A stretch of DNA of 64,000 nucleotides from Clostridiales bacterium (GTDB lineage Bacteria; Bacillota; Clostridia; Oscillospirales; Acutalibacteraceae), in the NCBI GenBank assembly GCA_019422525.1, contig JAHZDE010000011.1, positions 26,353 to 90,352 of the forward strand, read 5' to 3'. Positions 32,207 to 41,104 of the stretch are shown piece after piece. The stretch's first letter is position 1. The number at the start of each line of letters is the position of its first letter. The notes beneath the pieces are model-generated. The model was not told where the DNA came from and made no database searches. It saw only the letters and a program-made list of their open reading frames with translations. A program made the translations under genes and the position numbers.

Positions 32207-33259
32207 TTACATCCGCATCACAAAAGCCGGGGCTTCTTCTGAAACTCCGGCCTGCTCTGCCAGTTCTATGATGGGTTCCTGCGGCGCGGCTTCCATGGCC
32301 CGCTCCCGCTGCTCCTTTTCTTTTTTCTGCCTTAACCGTTCTTTCTGCGCCTCGGCCTGCGCCGGGTCACGCCATGCGATACAGCCGGGAAGATTGGCCA
32401 GCAGGTGCTGGCGGGCGGTGGCGAATTCATCGCCGTTCAGTCCCAGCCGCAGCAGCCAGGTGCGGAAGGTATACTTCTCATTGGTGGTCTGGGTTTTCCT
32501 CCGGCTGGCACAGCTCTGGTTCAATGCCTGCGCCCCAATGGCCAGACAGAACTGGATATACGCCTTGATTTTCCCGGCGTGGAGCGTCCCATTGAACAGG
32601 CGGAACTCCACCGTGCCTTTCTGAAACACGCTGTGCAGATTCAGGCAGTGGTAGCGGCTGTCATCATAATGGGTGTGCCTGCGGCTGTCGCCGTCATACC
32701 AGATCCGTTCCACGTCCTGCATGGAGCGGGGCCTGCGTCTGTTGAGTTCTTCCAGGAAACGCTGTTCCACGGGCTGGCACCAGCGATGCTGGCGGGCAAC
32801 GGAAACGCCAAGGGCCTTATAAATCAAGTCCTCTTTGGAAGCCATGATATTGGTGATGTTACGAAGTGTCCGGGCATCGAACGGAGACGCGTCAATATGC
32901 ACATGGATGCCGCAGCTCCCATTGGTGATGGCTCCATTCTCCTTTAGTTTGCGGATCATCTCCTGGATGGGAATGATGTCCTCATACCGGCAGATTGGGC
33001 TGACCATCTCGGTCCGGTATTCTGCGCTGGCAGGCACTCTTTCACCTCCGTCCTTCCGTTGGGCATCGATGCTGGCGTCACTCATAAACTTCCACTGCCG
33101 CCCCCAATTGTCCAATGCCGCATAGGCGCTATACCCAGAGCCGATGTACTGCGACGAGGTACCAAAATAGGCGGCGCACACCTGGGCGGCCTTCTCACGG
33201 GTGATACCGGTCATCTCAATCTCGATGCCGAACCGCTGTTCTTTCATGTCCATGTGCAT
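32207..33259 (-). CDS. Amidoligase-family (ATP-grasp-like COOH-NH2 ligase) protein
   Basis: 350 residues. FGIEIEMTG at the N-terminus, SAEYRTEMVSP, NGSCGIHVHIDASPF and GTVEFRLFNGTLH are the acidic and basic motifs of the glutamine-synthetase-like amidoligase family (PF12224 type). It would form an amide bond between a carboxylate and an amine using ATP. The C-terminal 60 residues are a charged extension. It is coupled to the GGCT gene and lies directly after virB4, so the substrate could be a transfer-machinery protein, a peptide or the cell wall. None of these is proven. Confidence 0.85.
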   Translation of the reverse strand: MHMDMKEQRFGIEIEMTGITREKAAQVCAAYFGTSSQYIGSGYSAYAALDNWGRQWKFMSDASIDAQRKDGGERVPASAEYRTEMVSPICRYEDIIPIQEMIRKLKENGAITNGSCGIHVHIDASPFDARTLRNITNIMASKEDLIYKALGVSVARQHRWCQPVEQRFLEELNRRRPRSMQDVERIWYDGDSRRHTHYDDSRYHCLNLHSVFQKGTVEFRLFNGTLHAGKIKAYIQFCLAIGAQALNQSCASRRKTQTTNEKYTFRTWLLRLGLNGDEFATARQHLLANLPGCIAWRDPAQAEAQKERLRQKKEKEQRERAMEAAPQEPIIELAEQAGVSEEAPAFVMRM

Positions 33260-33270
33260 TCACCTCCCGC

Positions 33271-35100
33271 TTAACGCCCGCCTGCTTTCCCGAACAGCCT
33301 CGCCTTATGCTCCGGGGCGTTCACCATCAGGTTGTACCGCTCATTGCCGCATTTGTAGAGGCACACGCCCCGCTGGGGGTAACGGATCAGGTTGTATTCG
33401 CTGTCCTCCAGCTGCAGGGTGTCCGTATAAAACCTGGCGTCGATGCTGCCCGCATTGAACAGAAACTGGTGGGTGGGGATGGAGAACAGGGGCTTTGTGT
33501 ACTCCCGGACGCCGTCCAGGTTGAAATCCTCCAGGTTCTGGCTGGCGATAATGACCGCCGAGTCCTTCTTACGGACACGCTTCATGAAGTTGCGTACATA
33601 CTCCACAGCCGTCAGATTGGAAAGGAACAGGTAAAATTCATCCAGGCTGGCAACGGTGTTCCCCCCGGTCAAAAGCTCATCCGACATGAAAGAAAGCACG
33701 TTGAACAGCAGGGCGTTCTTTAAGCTCCTGCTGGCCTGCAGCAATCCCTTTACACCGAATGTCACGAAGCTGGAATCCGTGATATTGGTATGCCCGTTGA
33801 AGAACTTGCTCTCCGCGCCCACACACATGGAGTTTAAGCCCAGCAGGATGCTCTGGAGCATTTCGGCGGTGTAGAGCTGCCGCCTGCTCCCGTCAAAGCC
33901 CTTATACTCCACTTCGATAAAGGCGTAAAGGTCGGACAGAATGGGGTAATCCTCCGGTCCCAGACGTTCAAAGTCACACTGGTCATGGAGTCCCCACTTG
34001 GCATACAGCTTCTGGAGCATGATCTCAATCACGTCGATTTCCCGGTCGGTAAAGTCCTTATAGGTACGGAAAAAATCTTTCAGAAAGCTGATGTGCTGGG
34101 AGAGCCGGGAACGGATGCGGAAGGTCTGGGGCGCATCCAGATCCTCCGGGCCGCCGCTGTCGTCCCACGTTTTCGGTTCCAGCGGGTTGATGAGATATTC
34201 TCCGCTCATCAGGTCAATAAAACAGCCGCCAAGGTTATTGGTCAGATCTTCGTATTCCATTTCCGGGTCGAGGGCGCACACCTTCATGCCGGATTCCCGC
34301 AGGTTGGTCAGCAGGAGCTTGAGCAGGTAGCTCTTGCCCTGCCCGCTGTTGCCAAGGATCAGGATGTTGGCGTTGGTCTTGTCATCAGCGCGGCGGTTAA
34401 AATCCACCAGCACGTTGCTGCCAAACTTATCCCGCCCGATGTAAAAGCCCTGCGGGTCGGTCTTGCCGGAGTAGTTGAAGGGGTACAGGTTCGCCACGCT
34501 GCTGGCAGGCAGGACACGCTCGAACTGATCCCGGAACAGGTTCCAGCCCGTGGGCATCACGCACTGGAAGCCCTGCTGCTGGCGGAGCATGAGACGGTCC
34601 ACATTTAACTTGGAGCGGATCAGCTCGGTCAGCACCTCGGTCTGTAACAGTTTTAACTGGTCGATGTCGTGGGCGCACAGCTCCAGATAGACCGCCGCAT
34701 GGAGCAACGGCTCCCGGTTCCGGTGCATCTGTGCCACAATGGTGGTCACGTCCTGCAGGTTGCTCTCCGCCAGCACCGTCTGCTGCAGGTCATTGGTATT
34801 GCTCCGGTCCATACGGTTTTTGTTGGCGGCATTGCTGATGATTTTCCGTTCCTCCACCGGGGTCACATGGCGGGTATAGATCCGCAGGGTGACGCCGTCC
34901 TTTTCGCCCAGGTGGGACAGGATGGCCTGCTCATCGGTGGCGGTCGGGTACTCTCTGAGTGCCCACACACAGCGGTAGGTGTTGCCGCAGATGAAGTGGT
35001 CGGTTTCAAATTTAATCACGGAGGGTGCAATCATATCCAGAAACTCCTGAATACGCACATCCTCCACTGGCGCCTGTGCGGCGATTTTTGTTCGCTTCAA
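33271..35100 (-). CDS. VirB4-family conjugation ATPase
   Basis: About 609 residues. Walker A ILGNSGQGKSYLLK is near residue 252, and downstream motifs include a Walker B-like TVASLDEFYLFLS and VIIASQNLEDF. It energises assembly of the type IV secretion channel at the membrane. I chose the TTG at 35100 because AAAGGAGG lies 7 bases upstream; the ATG-less extension to 35145 covers that site. A Fic gene separates it from the PrgI pair upstream. Confidence 0.93.
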   Translation of the reverse strand: MKRTKIAAQAPVEDVRIQEFLDMIAPSVIKFETDHFICGNTYRCVWALREYPTATDEQAILSHLGEKDGVTLRIYTRHVTPVEERKIISNAANKNRMDRSNTNDLQQTVLAESNLQDVTTIVAQMHRNREPLLHAAVYLELCAHDIDQLKLLQTEVLTELIRSKLNVDRLMLRQQQGFQCVMPTGWNLFRDQFERVLPASSVANLYPFNYSGKTDPQGFYIGRDKFGSNVLVDFNRRADDKTNANILILGNSGQGKSYLLKLLLTNLRESGMKVCALDPEMEYEDLTNNLGGCFIDLMSGEYLINPLEPKTWDDSGGPEDLDAPQTFRIRSRLSQHISFLKDFFRTYKDFTDREIDVIEIMLQKLYAKWGLHDQCDFERLGPEDYPILSDLYAFIEVEYKGFDGSRRQLYTAEMLQSILLGLNSMCVGAESKFFNGHTNITDSSFVTFGVKGLLQASRSLKNALLFNVLSFMSDELLTGGNTVASLDEFYLFLSNLTAVEYVRNFMKRVRKKDSAVIIASQNLEDFNLDGVREYTKPLFSIPTHQFLFNAGSIDARFYTDTLQLEDSEYNLIRYPQRGVCLYKCGNERYNLMVNAPEHKARLFGKAGGR

Positions 35101-35185
35101 TGGGTAACCTCCTTTGATTTTTGGCAGAAAGAAAGCGCCGGACACATTTCTGCATCCGACGCATTGCCGTTTTCTTTTTTCTGTT

Positions 35186-35962
35186 TTATTTTAATTCCAT
35201 GCCGGCCGGTCCCTGTCCCGGCTTGGGAAACGGGATTTGAAACAGGCGCAGGATTTCCTTTTGGGATTCCAGTTCCCGCTCCGCGATAAACTCTATAAAA
35301 TCATGGCTGTCCCGGTGCGCCCGTTCCAGCAGGGAGATGTAATCCATGCGCAGAACCGGCGGAATCACAGCCGGAAGGTAGCCGTCCTGTATCAGCGCCA
35401 GGTTCATCAGCAGGCGGGCCACCCTGCCGTTGCCGTCTTTGAAGGGATGGATAAACACGAAACGCTTATGAAGCTCGGCGGCAAATTCCACCGGATGGAG
35501 TTTGTCTCGCTCCTGCGCCGCCCATTCAAACAGGCGGTTCATTTCACGCTCCAATTTCTCCGGAGCCGTGGTCGGATAGTGGGAGCCGGTAATGATCACT
35601 TTCATATCCCGGTACCGCCCCGCATACTCCGGCTCGATGTTCCGGTAGAACAGCTCGTGCATGCCCAGAACCGCCAGCTCATCAATGCGGCGGCTCCCCA
35701 GCAGGGAGAACATGAAATCGTAGGCTCTCGCGTGATCCACCGCCTCCAGCATATCCCGCAGCGGCCTCCCGCCCACAGTCAGGCCGTCCTCCAAAAGCAC
35801 CTTTGTCTCACTCTCCGTCAGGGAGTTCCCCTCCAGCGCGTTGGACGTCCACGTCAGCCCAATCCGGTAATAGTCCTTTATCTGTTCCAGCATTTCGCCC
35901 TGCAGCGGGCGTAAAGCGTTGATTTCCGTTTGAAAGCAGTCCACCTTCTCTAACACATCCAC
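35186..35962 (-). CDS. Fic-domain protein (AMPylase-type), class II layout
   Basis: 258 residues. The canonical HPFKDGNGRVARLL motif near residue 170 predicts transfer of AMP (or a related group) to target proteins. An N-terminal TSNALEGN stretch (about 40-47) fits the [S/T]xxxE[G/N] inhibitory motif, so the enzyme is self-restrained. It interrupts the otherwise tight PrgI-to-VirB4 order and has extended -10-like sequences upstream, which suggests a separately expressed insertion. A toxin-like or effector role is possible. Confidence 0.92.
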   Translation of the reverse strand: MDVLEKVDCFQTEINALRPLQGEMLEQIKDYYRIGLTWTSNALEGNSLTESETKVLLEDGLTVGGRPLRDMLEAVDHARAYDFMFSLLGSRRIDELAVLGMHELFYRNIEPEYAGRYRDMKVIITGSHYPTTAPEKLEREMNRLFEWAAQERDKLHPVEFAAELHKRFVFIHPFKDGNGRVARLLMNLALIQDGYLPAVIPPVLRMDYISLLERAHRDSHDFIEFIAERELESQKEILRLFQIPFPKPGQGPAGMELK

Positions 35963-36032
35963 AGCGTCACCATCCTCTCGATTTGCTTCTTAAAGTATAC
36001 CATGGCTCGAAAGCACCTCGCCAAGTGTTCAC

Positions 36033-36041
36033 ATTATACCA
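36033..36041 (-). promoter_or_regulatory. Extended -10 promoter upstream of the Fic gene
   Basis: TGGTATAAT on the minus strand is a perfect extended -10. The -35 region is weak. A second TGGTATACT lies nearer the gene at about 35994-36002. They suggest that the Fic gene is transcribed independently. Confidence 0.5.
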
Positions 36042-36109
36042 CATCGGAGCGAAAAAAAGTAGGGCTTTCAGCGGCAGGATATCCATTCCGTTAATCGTTA
36101 ATCTTCCCA

Positions 36110-36718
36110 TTAATCCTCCGAGATGATCCACCGCTCCCCATCGAAGTCCTCAAACTTCTCCGTGGTCACATTCTGCTCATAATACACAGCCAGAATGCGC
36201 TTGATATCCTCCCGGTCGGCCCGTTTTACGGAAAATCCCTGTTCCTTGAGGGACTTTTCGATACGGGAAAGGTAGGGGAACACCTCAGACTCCTTTTCGT
36301 CCTTCAGGCGGATGAGAATCAGGAATTCGCGGGCGGTCGCCATCTGCACCTGTATCCGGTCAAGGTGGGTCTGGTCTTTTTCAAGGAGCTTTCGCACCAC
36401 CGGGTTATCCTCCTTATCCATGCGGGAGCGCAAAAACCGCTTGTTGTCCTCGAAGCTCTCCCGGCTGTTTAAGCACAGCATCTCGATTTCCGCCACACCC
36501 TTCAGCACCGTCATCAGGGCATAGATCCTTGCCCCCACGCTGGCCTCGGACAGTACCGAGATGTTGGAGGGCTTGACGATAAAATACACCAGTTCCCCCT
36601 GTCCGTGGGTGACGAGGCTGTATTCTGTCACCGCCCTCGCCCCGATGAGCTGGCGGGTGGAGGCTTTCTCACGGGCCTTGTTCTTTTCTGCTTTATTTTT
36701 TTCCGCTTTTTTGCTCAT
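36110..36718 (-). CDS. Conjugation protein of unknown family, between prgI and virB4
   Basis: About 202 residues. A Lys/Ala-rich N-terminus is followed by an alpha/beta domain with TEYSLVTHGQGELVYFIVKPSNISVLSE. This resembles the N-terminal region of VirB4/TrbE-type proteins, without a P-loop. The ATG at 36718 overlaps the stop of prgI (ATGA), which implies translational coupling. It is probably a membrane-peripheral part of the channel. Name not certain. Confidence 0.75.
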   Translation of the reverse strand: MSKKAEKNKAEKNKAREKASTRQLIGARAVTEYSLVTHGQGELVYFIVKPSNISVLSEASVGARIYALMTVLKGVAEIEMLCLNSRESFEDNKRFLRSRMDKEDNPVVRKLLEKDQTHLDRIQVQMATAREFLILIRLKDEKESEVFPYLSRIEKSLKEQGFSVKRADREDIKRILAVYYEQNVTTEKFEDFDGERWIISED

Positions 36719-36978
36719 CGCGTCATCCTCCATTCGTAGAACTGCTGGCGGGTGAAAAAGAACCCGCAGGCATATTTGATAAAGTCCAGAATGCTGGTGT
36801 CCTCAAAGCGGATTGTCAGAAAGGCAAACAGCGCCGTCAGGACAATGGGCGGGAGGAATCCCGCCTGCGTCAGTGCCAGAATCGAAATCACCCCACACAC
36901 GCCGATGATGCCGATATCCTTGAGCTGCCAGAGCCACAGGGTAGCTTTGGACTTTAAATTGTCAGGGTAAATATACAC
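36715..36978 (-). CDS. PrgI-family membrane protein
   Basis: 87 residues with two adjacent membrane segments (IGIIGVCGVISILALTQAGFL and PPIVLTALFAFLTI). Together with the order before virB4 this fits the PrgI/VirB3-like family of Gram-positive type IV secretion systems. Its stop overlaps the next start by four bases. It probably anchors the channel ATPase. Confidence 0.88.
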   Translation of the reverse strand: MYIYPDNLKSKATLWLWQLKDIGIIGVCGVISILALTQAGFLPPIVLTALFAFLTIRFEDTSILDFIKYACGFFFTRQQFYEWRMTR

Positions 36979-37042
36979 AAATGCTCACCTCCAAAGAGAA
37001 ACCGCCGGACTTCCAGCGCCTCGGCGGTTTCATGATAACCGG

Positions 37043-37363
37043 TTATTTCTGCTCATCTTCCTTTCCGGCATGAGCCGTTTCCGCTTCTGCCAGCGCCTGT
37101 TCAATCAGGCTGACCACAAAATCTTTCTGGCTCAGACCCTGTTTTTTCAGATGCTCCTTGAGCCGTCCGAACAGTTCCTCCGATACCTGGAACGCCAGTG
37201 TCCTTGTCTTTCCATCCATCGCCTTTCCTCCCATCTCAAAATGTTCCTTCAGTACCATTTCCACATACTGCGGCAGTGTCAGCTCCAGTCTTTCCTGCTC
37301 TGTCCGTACCTGCATATGCAGGGATTCCGGAATCATGGCACAGAGATTTTTTCGTTTTTCCAC
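37043..37363 (-). CDS. Small DNA-binding-like ICE protein
   Basis: About 106 residues. I chose the GTG at 37363 with AAAGGAG 9 bases upstream. Two similar segments, IPESLHMQVRTEQERLELTLPQYVEMVL and FQVSEELFGRLKEHLKKQGLSQKDFVVSLIEQAL, look like tandem ribbon-helix-helix units with an acidic tail. It could regulate the prgI-virB4 operon, which starts just downstream. Function inferred only. Confidence 0.7.
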   Translation of the reverse strand: MEKRKNLCAMIPESLHMQVRTEQERLELTLPQYVEMVLKEHFEMGGKAMDGKTRTLAFQVSEELFGRLKEHLKKQGLSQKDFVVSLIEQALAEAETAHAGKEDEQK

Positions 37364-37493
37364 GCGGCATACTCCTTTCGCTGATTTTTTACAAGCCAAG
37401 TATATCGGCACCGGCAGGAAAAAGCTATGACGATACCCAACAAGGATTTCTGCCAAGGTAAAGCAGATGTACCAATGTTATAGAAAAATCAGG

Positions 37494-39437
37494 CTATTCC
37501 CCCCTGATTTTGCGTAAAAAATAAGCAATGCCACGCAGGACGAAGTCCACGCATGGGATTGCCACGCTGTTGCCCAGCGCCTTATAGCGGGCGCTGTCCG
37601 ATGCGCCGGGGATGTCTGTCCAGCCATCGGGCAATCCCTGGAGCCGCTCACATTCCAGCGGAGTCAGGCGGCGGATCAGGTTCCGGTTTTCCACGATGCA
37701 TTTATCCTGCCCCACATGCTGATTATTGATCCCCTTGCCGTCATCCATGCACAGCGCTCCGACGACCTGCTGGTAGGGCTGGCTGATTAAGTCCGTGGCG
37801 TCTTTGTGCTGCCTGGCGCTCTGAGTCGCGGATACTTCATTTTCCAGAAATTCATCGCTTCTCTGGCGGGAAAACACGGCATGGCGGTCCATGCCCGTCA
37901 GCGTGTACGCAATGTCTGTCTGATAACCGCACCCGTTGCCGCCGTTTTCCGGCTGGCGGTCAATAATATTTCCCGCAATACAGAAGCTCTCCTGCAGGAT
38001 AGCAATCCCTCCCTGATTCTTGCTGGGATCCGGGTTGGCCGTGTCGATTGTCCTGGCAACCTCTGTTTCCCGGCATCCCGAATACGGATTGGCGGATTTC
38101 ATGCTGTTAGATTCCTTGGAGTCCAGGCTAAAGGCAACGGCCTTTCCAACCAGCGGCACATTGTTTCCGCCAGTGCCGTACCGGGCGGACATCGTCGGCG
38201 CGACCGGGTGGGGGCCGGTGTAGCGGGCGTCAATCCCGTGGTTTTCAAACAGGACGGGCTGATTGTTGCCGCTCATCCCCGCAGATGCCGTGATCGCAGG
38301 GCAGACCCCGACCCCAAGTTCTGCGCCGCCCTGCTGGGTGGCAAGCACCAGGGGCTGATTGTTGCCGCCCATCCCAAAACCGGCGGACACGGTTTGCGAT
38401 GCCCTGACTGGTCCTGAAAACCTGGCATCCTGCCCATGGTTGTCGAACACCAACGGCTGATGCCCATGCCCCTGCGCCCGGAGCGTCCCTGACACATCAT
38501 CAGAACATGCCATCACGCTGCCGCCCTGATCATTCAGGCACAGCAGCGGTTTTGCTTCCTTCTCTGTAATAAACGTCTGCATCTGCATATTGCGGGTTGC
38601 CAGCAATGCGCCGGAAACGCCGCCCAGGTCAATGGTTTCCTCCCTCTGGTTGATATGAAATGCAAAGATATCCCTTGTTTCTTTTTCTGCTGTTATGTCA
38701 TGATTCCCGCCTGCAGCATCAGCGCCTCCCTGAGCTGGGGCGGCAGTTCCTTGCCCCTCTTTTCCGACCTCCGCAGGATTCCCAAACAGGCTGTCCTGCT
38801 TAAATAGTATTTCAGGCGCGGTGAGTCCTCCAAAATCTGCGACAAGGAAGATACGACGGCGGCGCTGGGCGACTCCCCAGTATTGAGCGTCGATGACTCT
38901 CCAAGCCAGGCTGAACTCATCTCCCAGAACGATTCCCCCAGCAGATTCCCAGCGCCCGGAGTCAGGTCGAGGAACATGACAGGAGCCATCCTTAACGCGG
39001 ACAATTTCTTCGAGGACCGCCCGGAAATCCTCGCCGTCTGCCGAGGAGAATGCTCCAGGGACGTTTTCCCACACCATGTATCGAGGTCGAACAAGGTGAG
39101 CTGGTACATTTCTCCGCTCATCCGCATCCCTCATTTCTTTTACGATTCTTACCTGTTCCATGAACAGGCCGGAGCGTTCTCCCGCAAGCCCCTGACGTTT
39201 CCCGGCCACGGATAAATCCTGGCAGGGCGAGCCGCCGCAGATCACATCCACAGGGGGCAGTTTCCCGCCGTCCAGTTTTGTGATGTCCCCCACATGGCGC
39301 ATATCAGGGAACCTGATTTTGGTCACCGCTATGGGAAACGGTTCAATCTCGCTTGCCCACAGGGGCGTGACCCCATTATGGACTGCCGCCAGCGGGAAGC
39401 CTCCAATCCCGTCGAACAGGCTGCCCACCGTCAGCAT
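37494..39437 (-). CDS. DNA (cytosine-5) methyltransferase with repeat-bearing central region
   Basis: 647 residues, longer than a typical C5 methylase. Motif I (SLFDGIGGFPLA), the catalytic motif IV (GGSPCQDLS, Cys near residue 72), motif VI (WENVPGA), motif VIII (QRRRRIF) and the C-terminal RRLTPLECERLQGLPDGW and ALGNSVAIP blocks are intact. The central part, where the target-recognition domain should be, holds repeated NHGxDAR...GGNN units (about residues 330-425). No endonuclease gene is adjacent, so it probably protects the element during transfer. Confidence 0.93.
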   Translation of the reverse strand: MLTVGSLFDGIGGFPLAAVHNGVTPLWASEIEPFPIAVTKIRFPDMRHVGDITKLDGGKLPPVDVICGGSPCQDLSVAGKRQGLAGERSGLFMEQVRIVKEMRDADERRNVPAHLVRPRYMVWENVPGAFSSADGEDFRAVLEEIVRVKDGSCHVPRPDSGRWESAGGIVLGDEFSLAWRVIDAQYWGVAQRRRRIFLVADFGGLTAPEILFKQDSLFGNPAEVGKEGQGTAAPAQGGADAAGGNHDITAEKETRDIFAFHINQREETIDLGGVSGALLATRNMQMQTFITEKEAKPLLCLNDQGGSVMACSDDVSGTLRAQGHGHQPLVFDNHGQDARFSGPVRASQTVSAGFGMGGNNQPLVLATQQGGAELGVGVCPAITASAGMSGNNQPVLFENHGIDARYTGPHPVAPTMSARYGTGGNNVPLVGKAVAFSLDSKESNSMKSANPYSGCRETEVARTIDTANPDPSKNQGGIAILQESFCIAGNIIDRQPENGGNGCGYQTDIAYTLTGMDRHAVFSRQRSDEFLENEVSATQSARQHKDATDLISQPYQQVVGALCMDDGKGINNQHVGQDKCIVENRNLIRRLTPLECERLQGLPDGWTDIPGASDSARYKALGNSVAIPCVDFVLRGIAYFLRKIRGE

Positions 39438-39523
39438 CGCATCACCATGCCCTGCCGCGATTCTGACATCTCTGCATCCCCGGCGCAGGAGGATACTGTA
39501 TTCTCCCGTTTACTGCTTCTCAT
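39431..39523 (-). CDS. Possible 30-residue leader ORF overlapping the C5 methylase start
   Basis: An ATG at 39523 is preceded by GAGGCGGTG. The frame (MRSSKRENTVSSC...) ends with TGA inside the first codons of the methylase. It may couple translation of the methylase to an upstream cistron. The sequence alone does not show that the peptide has its own function. Confidence 0.4.
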   Translation of the reverse strand: MRSSKRENTVSSCAGDAEMSESRQGMVMRC

Positions 39524-39541
39524 TTAATCACCGCCTCTTTC

Positions 39542-40444
39542 TTATTTTGCGACTGCCTGTACAATGGTTCTGGTCAGGTTGACCGCTCCCTGCGCCGCAT
39601 ACACGGCTCCCATCACGTTGGCACGGGTGCCGGTGTCCAGACCGAACTGTCCGGCAATACGGGGGATTTCCCCGGCGGACAGCATCAGGCCAAGCCCCAG
39701 CAGGGCATGGTCCTTGACCACCATCAGCCCGGCAATCAGGATGGTCGCCTGTAAAAAAGTGGTCAGGCACAGGCCAATGACCTGCTTGCACCAACTGATA
39801 AAGCCGTCCAGATATCCACGGGGGACGCTGAACATATACAAACTGCCCACCGCAATCTGGATCAGCAGGATGCCGCCCCGTTTCAGGTTGGCGAAAAACA
39901 CCTTGATGATGGCATAGCCCATGAGGATCAGAATAAAAATCATCAGGATGGGGCTTGTAATGCTGGTCAGCCCTCCAAACGCCCCGGCGGCCGCTGCCTG
40001 CTCCCATGTCCCGGCATCCTGCAGCGAGGTAATAATGCCGGAGGCCACCGTCCCGAAGTCCTCGCCTAAACCGGTGATGCCGGCGGTAAAGCTGCCCTGC
40101 AGGGAAACGCAGAGCTTATAAAGCTCCACCGGGACCACAGTAAACAGGCTGACCGCCATAAACCCTTTGATGGCGTTTAAGGCGCTTTCCCTGATGCTGC
40201 CCCGTCCGGTCTGGTATTCGATGCCGCATTCAAAGGCGGACACCACCAGCCCGGTGGCATACAGCGCCCAGGCCAGATAAGAAAAAAACAGCACGATGGA
40301 CTGCACCCAGCTCATCTCGAACAGGTCGGCGCCCATATTGCCCATCTGCATAAAAAAGTCGCCGAGGAACCCTACAATCTGGCCATAGATCCAGTCGATG
40401 ATCTGCCCCAGTACGGTTTCGGCGACGAAATCCCATATAAACAC
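39542..40444 (-). CDS. TrbL/VirB6-like conjugation membrane protein
   Basis: 300 residues with about six to seven membrane segments, long hydrophobic stretches and a GTG start at 40444. Position between the pilin-like DUF3852-type gene and prgI, plus the polytopic layout with a large soluble loop (VSLQGSFTAGITGLGEDFGTVASG), fits the TrbL/VirB6 family that forms the inner-membrane part of the mating channel. Family assignment is from architecture and context. Confidence 0.8.
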   Translation of the reverse strand: MFIWDFVAETVLGQIIDWIYGQIVGFLGDFFMQMGNMGADLFEMSWVQSIVLFFSYLAWALYATGLVVSAFECGIEYQTGRGSIRESALNAIKGFMAVSLFTVVPVELYKLCVSLQGSFTAGITGLGEDFGTVASGIITSLQDAGTWEQAAAAGAFGGLTSITSPILMIFILILMGYAIIKVFFANLKRGGILLIQIAVGSLYMFSVPRGYLDGFISWCKQVIGLCLTTFLQATILIAGLMVVKDHALLGLGLMLSAGEIPRIAGQFGLDTGTRANVMGAVYAAQGAVNLTRTIVQAVAK

Positions 40445-40527
40445 GCTTTACGCTCACTCCCTCTCTGAGTAGTAATGGAGGCGGAAAAATACGCATCACA
40501 GTTGTAAATCCTGCAAAAGAAACACAG

Positions 40528-40956
40528 TCAGCCCATCTTCTGCCCCATCTGCCGCTCCTGCGCAGGCTCCTGAAATACCGACAGGTAGGTGTCCACCGCC
40601 TCGGCGAGCCTCTGGTAATCCGCCTTGCGTGGCTGATACACATACCAGCATGCTTTCCCGTATCCATCCCAGATATGGGGGCTGACGCCCTCCCGGAAGT
40701 TTGGATTGTCGGTGGCTTTTATGCCCCATAAATCCTTGAAACGCACCACCAGGCTGTCGATTGTCCCCTCGTTCCGGTTGAGGAGGGTTACCTTCAGGCG
40801 GTCATACTGATTTGCAATCATGCCGGTCTGGAAACTCGCTTTTACCCGGATGCTGTCGGTCAGCCTGCCGTAGCAGGTGTTGCCCACAATGCGGACATCC
40901 GATAGCACCTCGTTCCGGTCAAAAAGTTTGTGAAGCTCCTGTTCAAAAAAAGTCAT
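40528..40956 (-). CDS. Conserved ICE protein of unknown function
   Basis: About 142 residues. The ATG at 40956 follows GGAAGGAG; the longer frame to 41130 has atypical Cys/Trp/Arg-rich sequence. It is soluble alpha/beta: MTFFEQELHKLFDRN, then TCYGRLTDSIRVKASFQ, and a Trp/Tyr-rich stretch. I do not recognise the family. It lies between membrane components of the transfer apparatus and may be a cytosolic partner. Confidence 0.75.
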   Translation of the reverse strand: MTFFEQELHKLFDRNEVLSDVRIVGNTCYGRLTDSIRVKASFQTGMIANQYDRLKVTLLNRNEGTIDSLVVRFKDLWGIKATDNPNFREGVSPHIWDGYGKACWYVYQPRKADYQRLAEAVDTYLSVFQEPAQERQMGQKMG

Positions 40957-40978
40957 TGTATTTTCTCCTTCCGTCCTT

Positions 40979-41086
40979 TTACCCCATATGCATCCCTGTG
41001 TTTTCTTCCATTTGCTTACGGGATAAATCTGCTTCCGGCTCCGTTTTAGAAAACAGCTCCAGTCTGGAACCGTCCGCCGCAAGCAT
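40979..41086 (-). CDS. Small 35-residue ORF (MLAADGSRLELFSK...)
   Basis: Reads MLAADGSRLELFSKTEPEAD and continues with charged residues to a TAA at 40979. It has normal amino-acid composition, unlike the overlapping alternative frame. A GGGAGG lies 12 bases upstream. It fits exactly between the DUF3852-type gene and the 40528 gene. Too small to classify; acidic and soluble. Confidence 0.5.
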   Translation of the reverse strand: MLAADGSRLELFSKTEPEADLSRKQMEENTGMHMG

Positions 41087-41104
41087 CCCATTGCGTTTCC
41101 TCCC

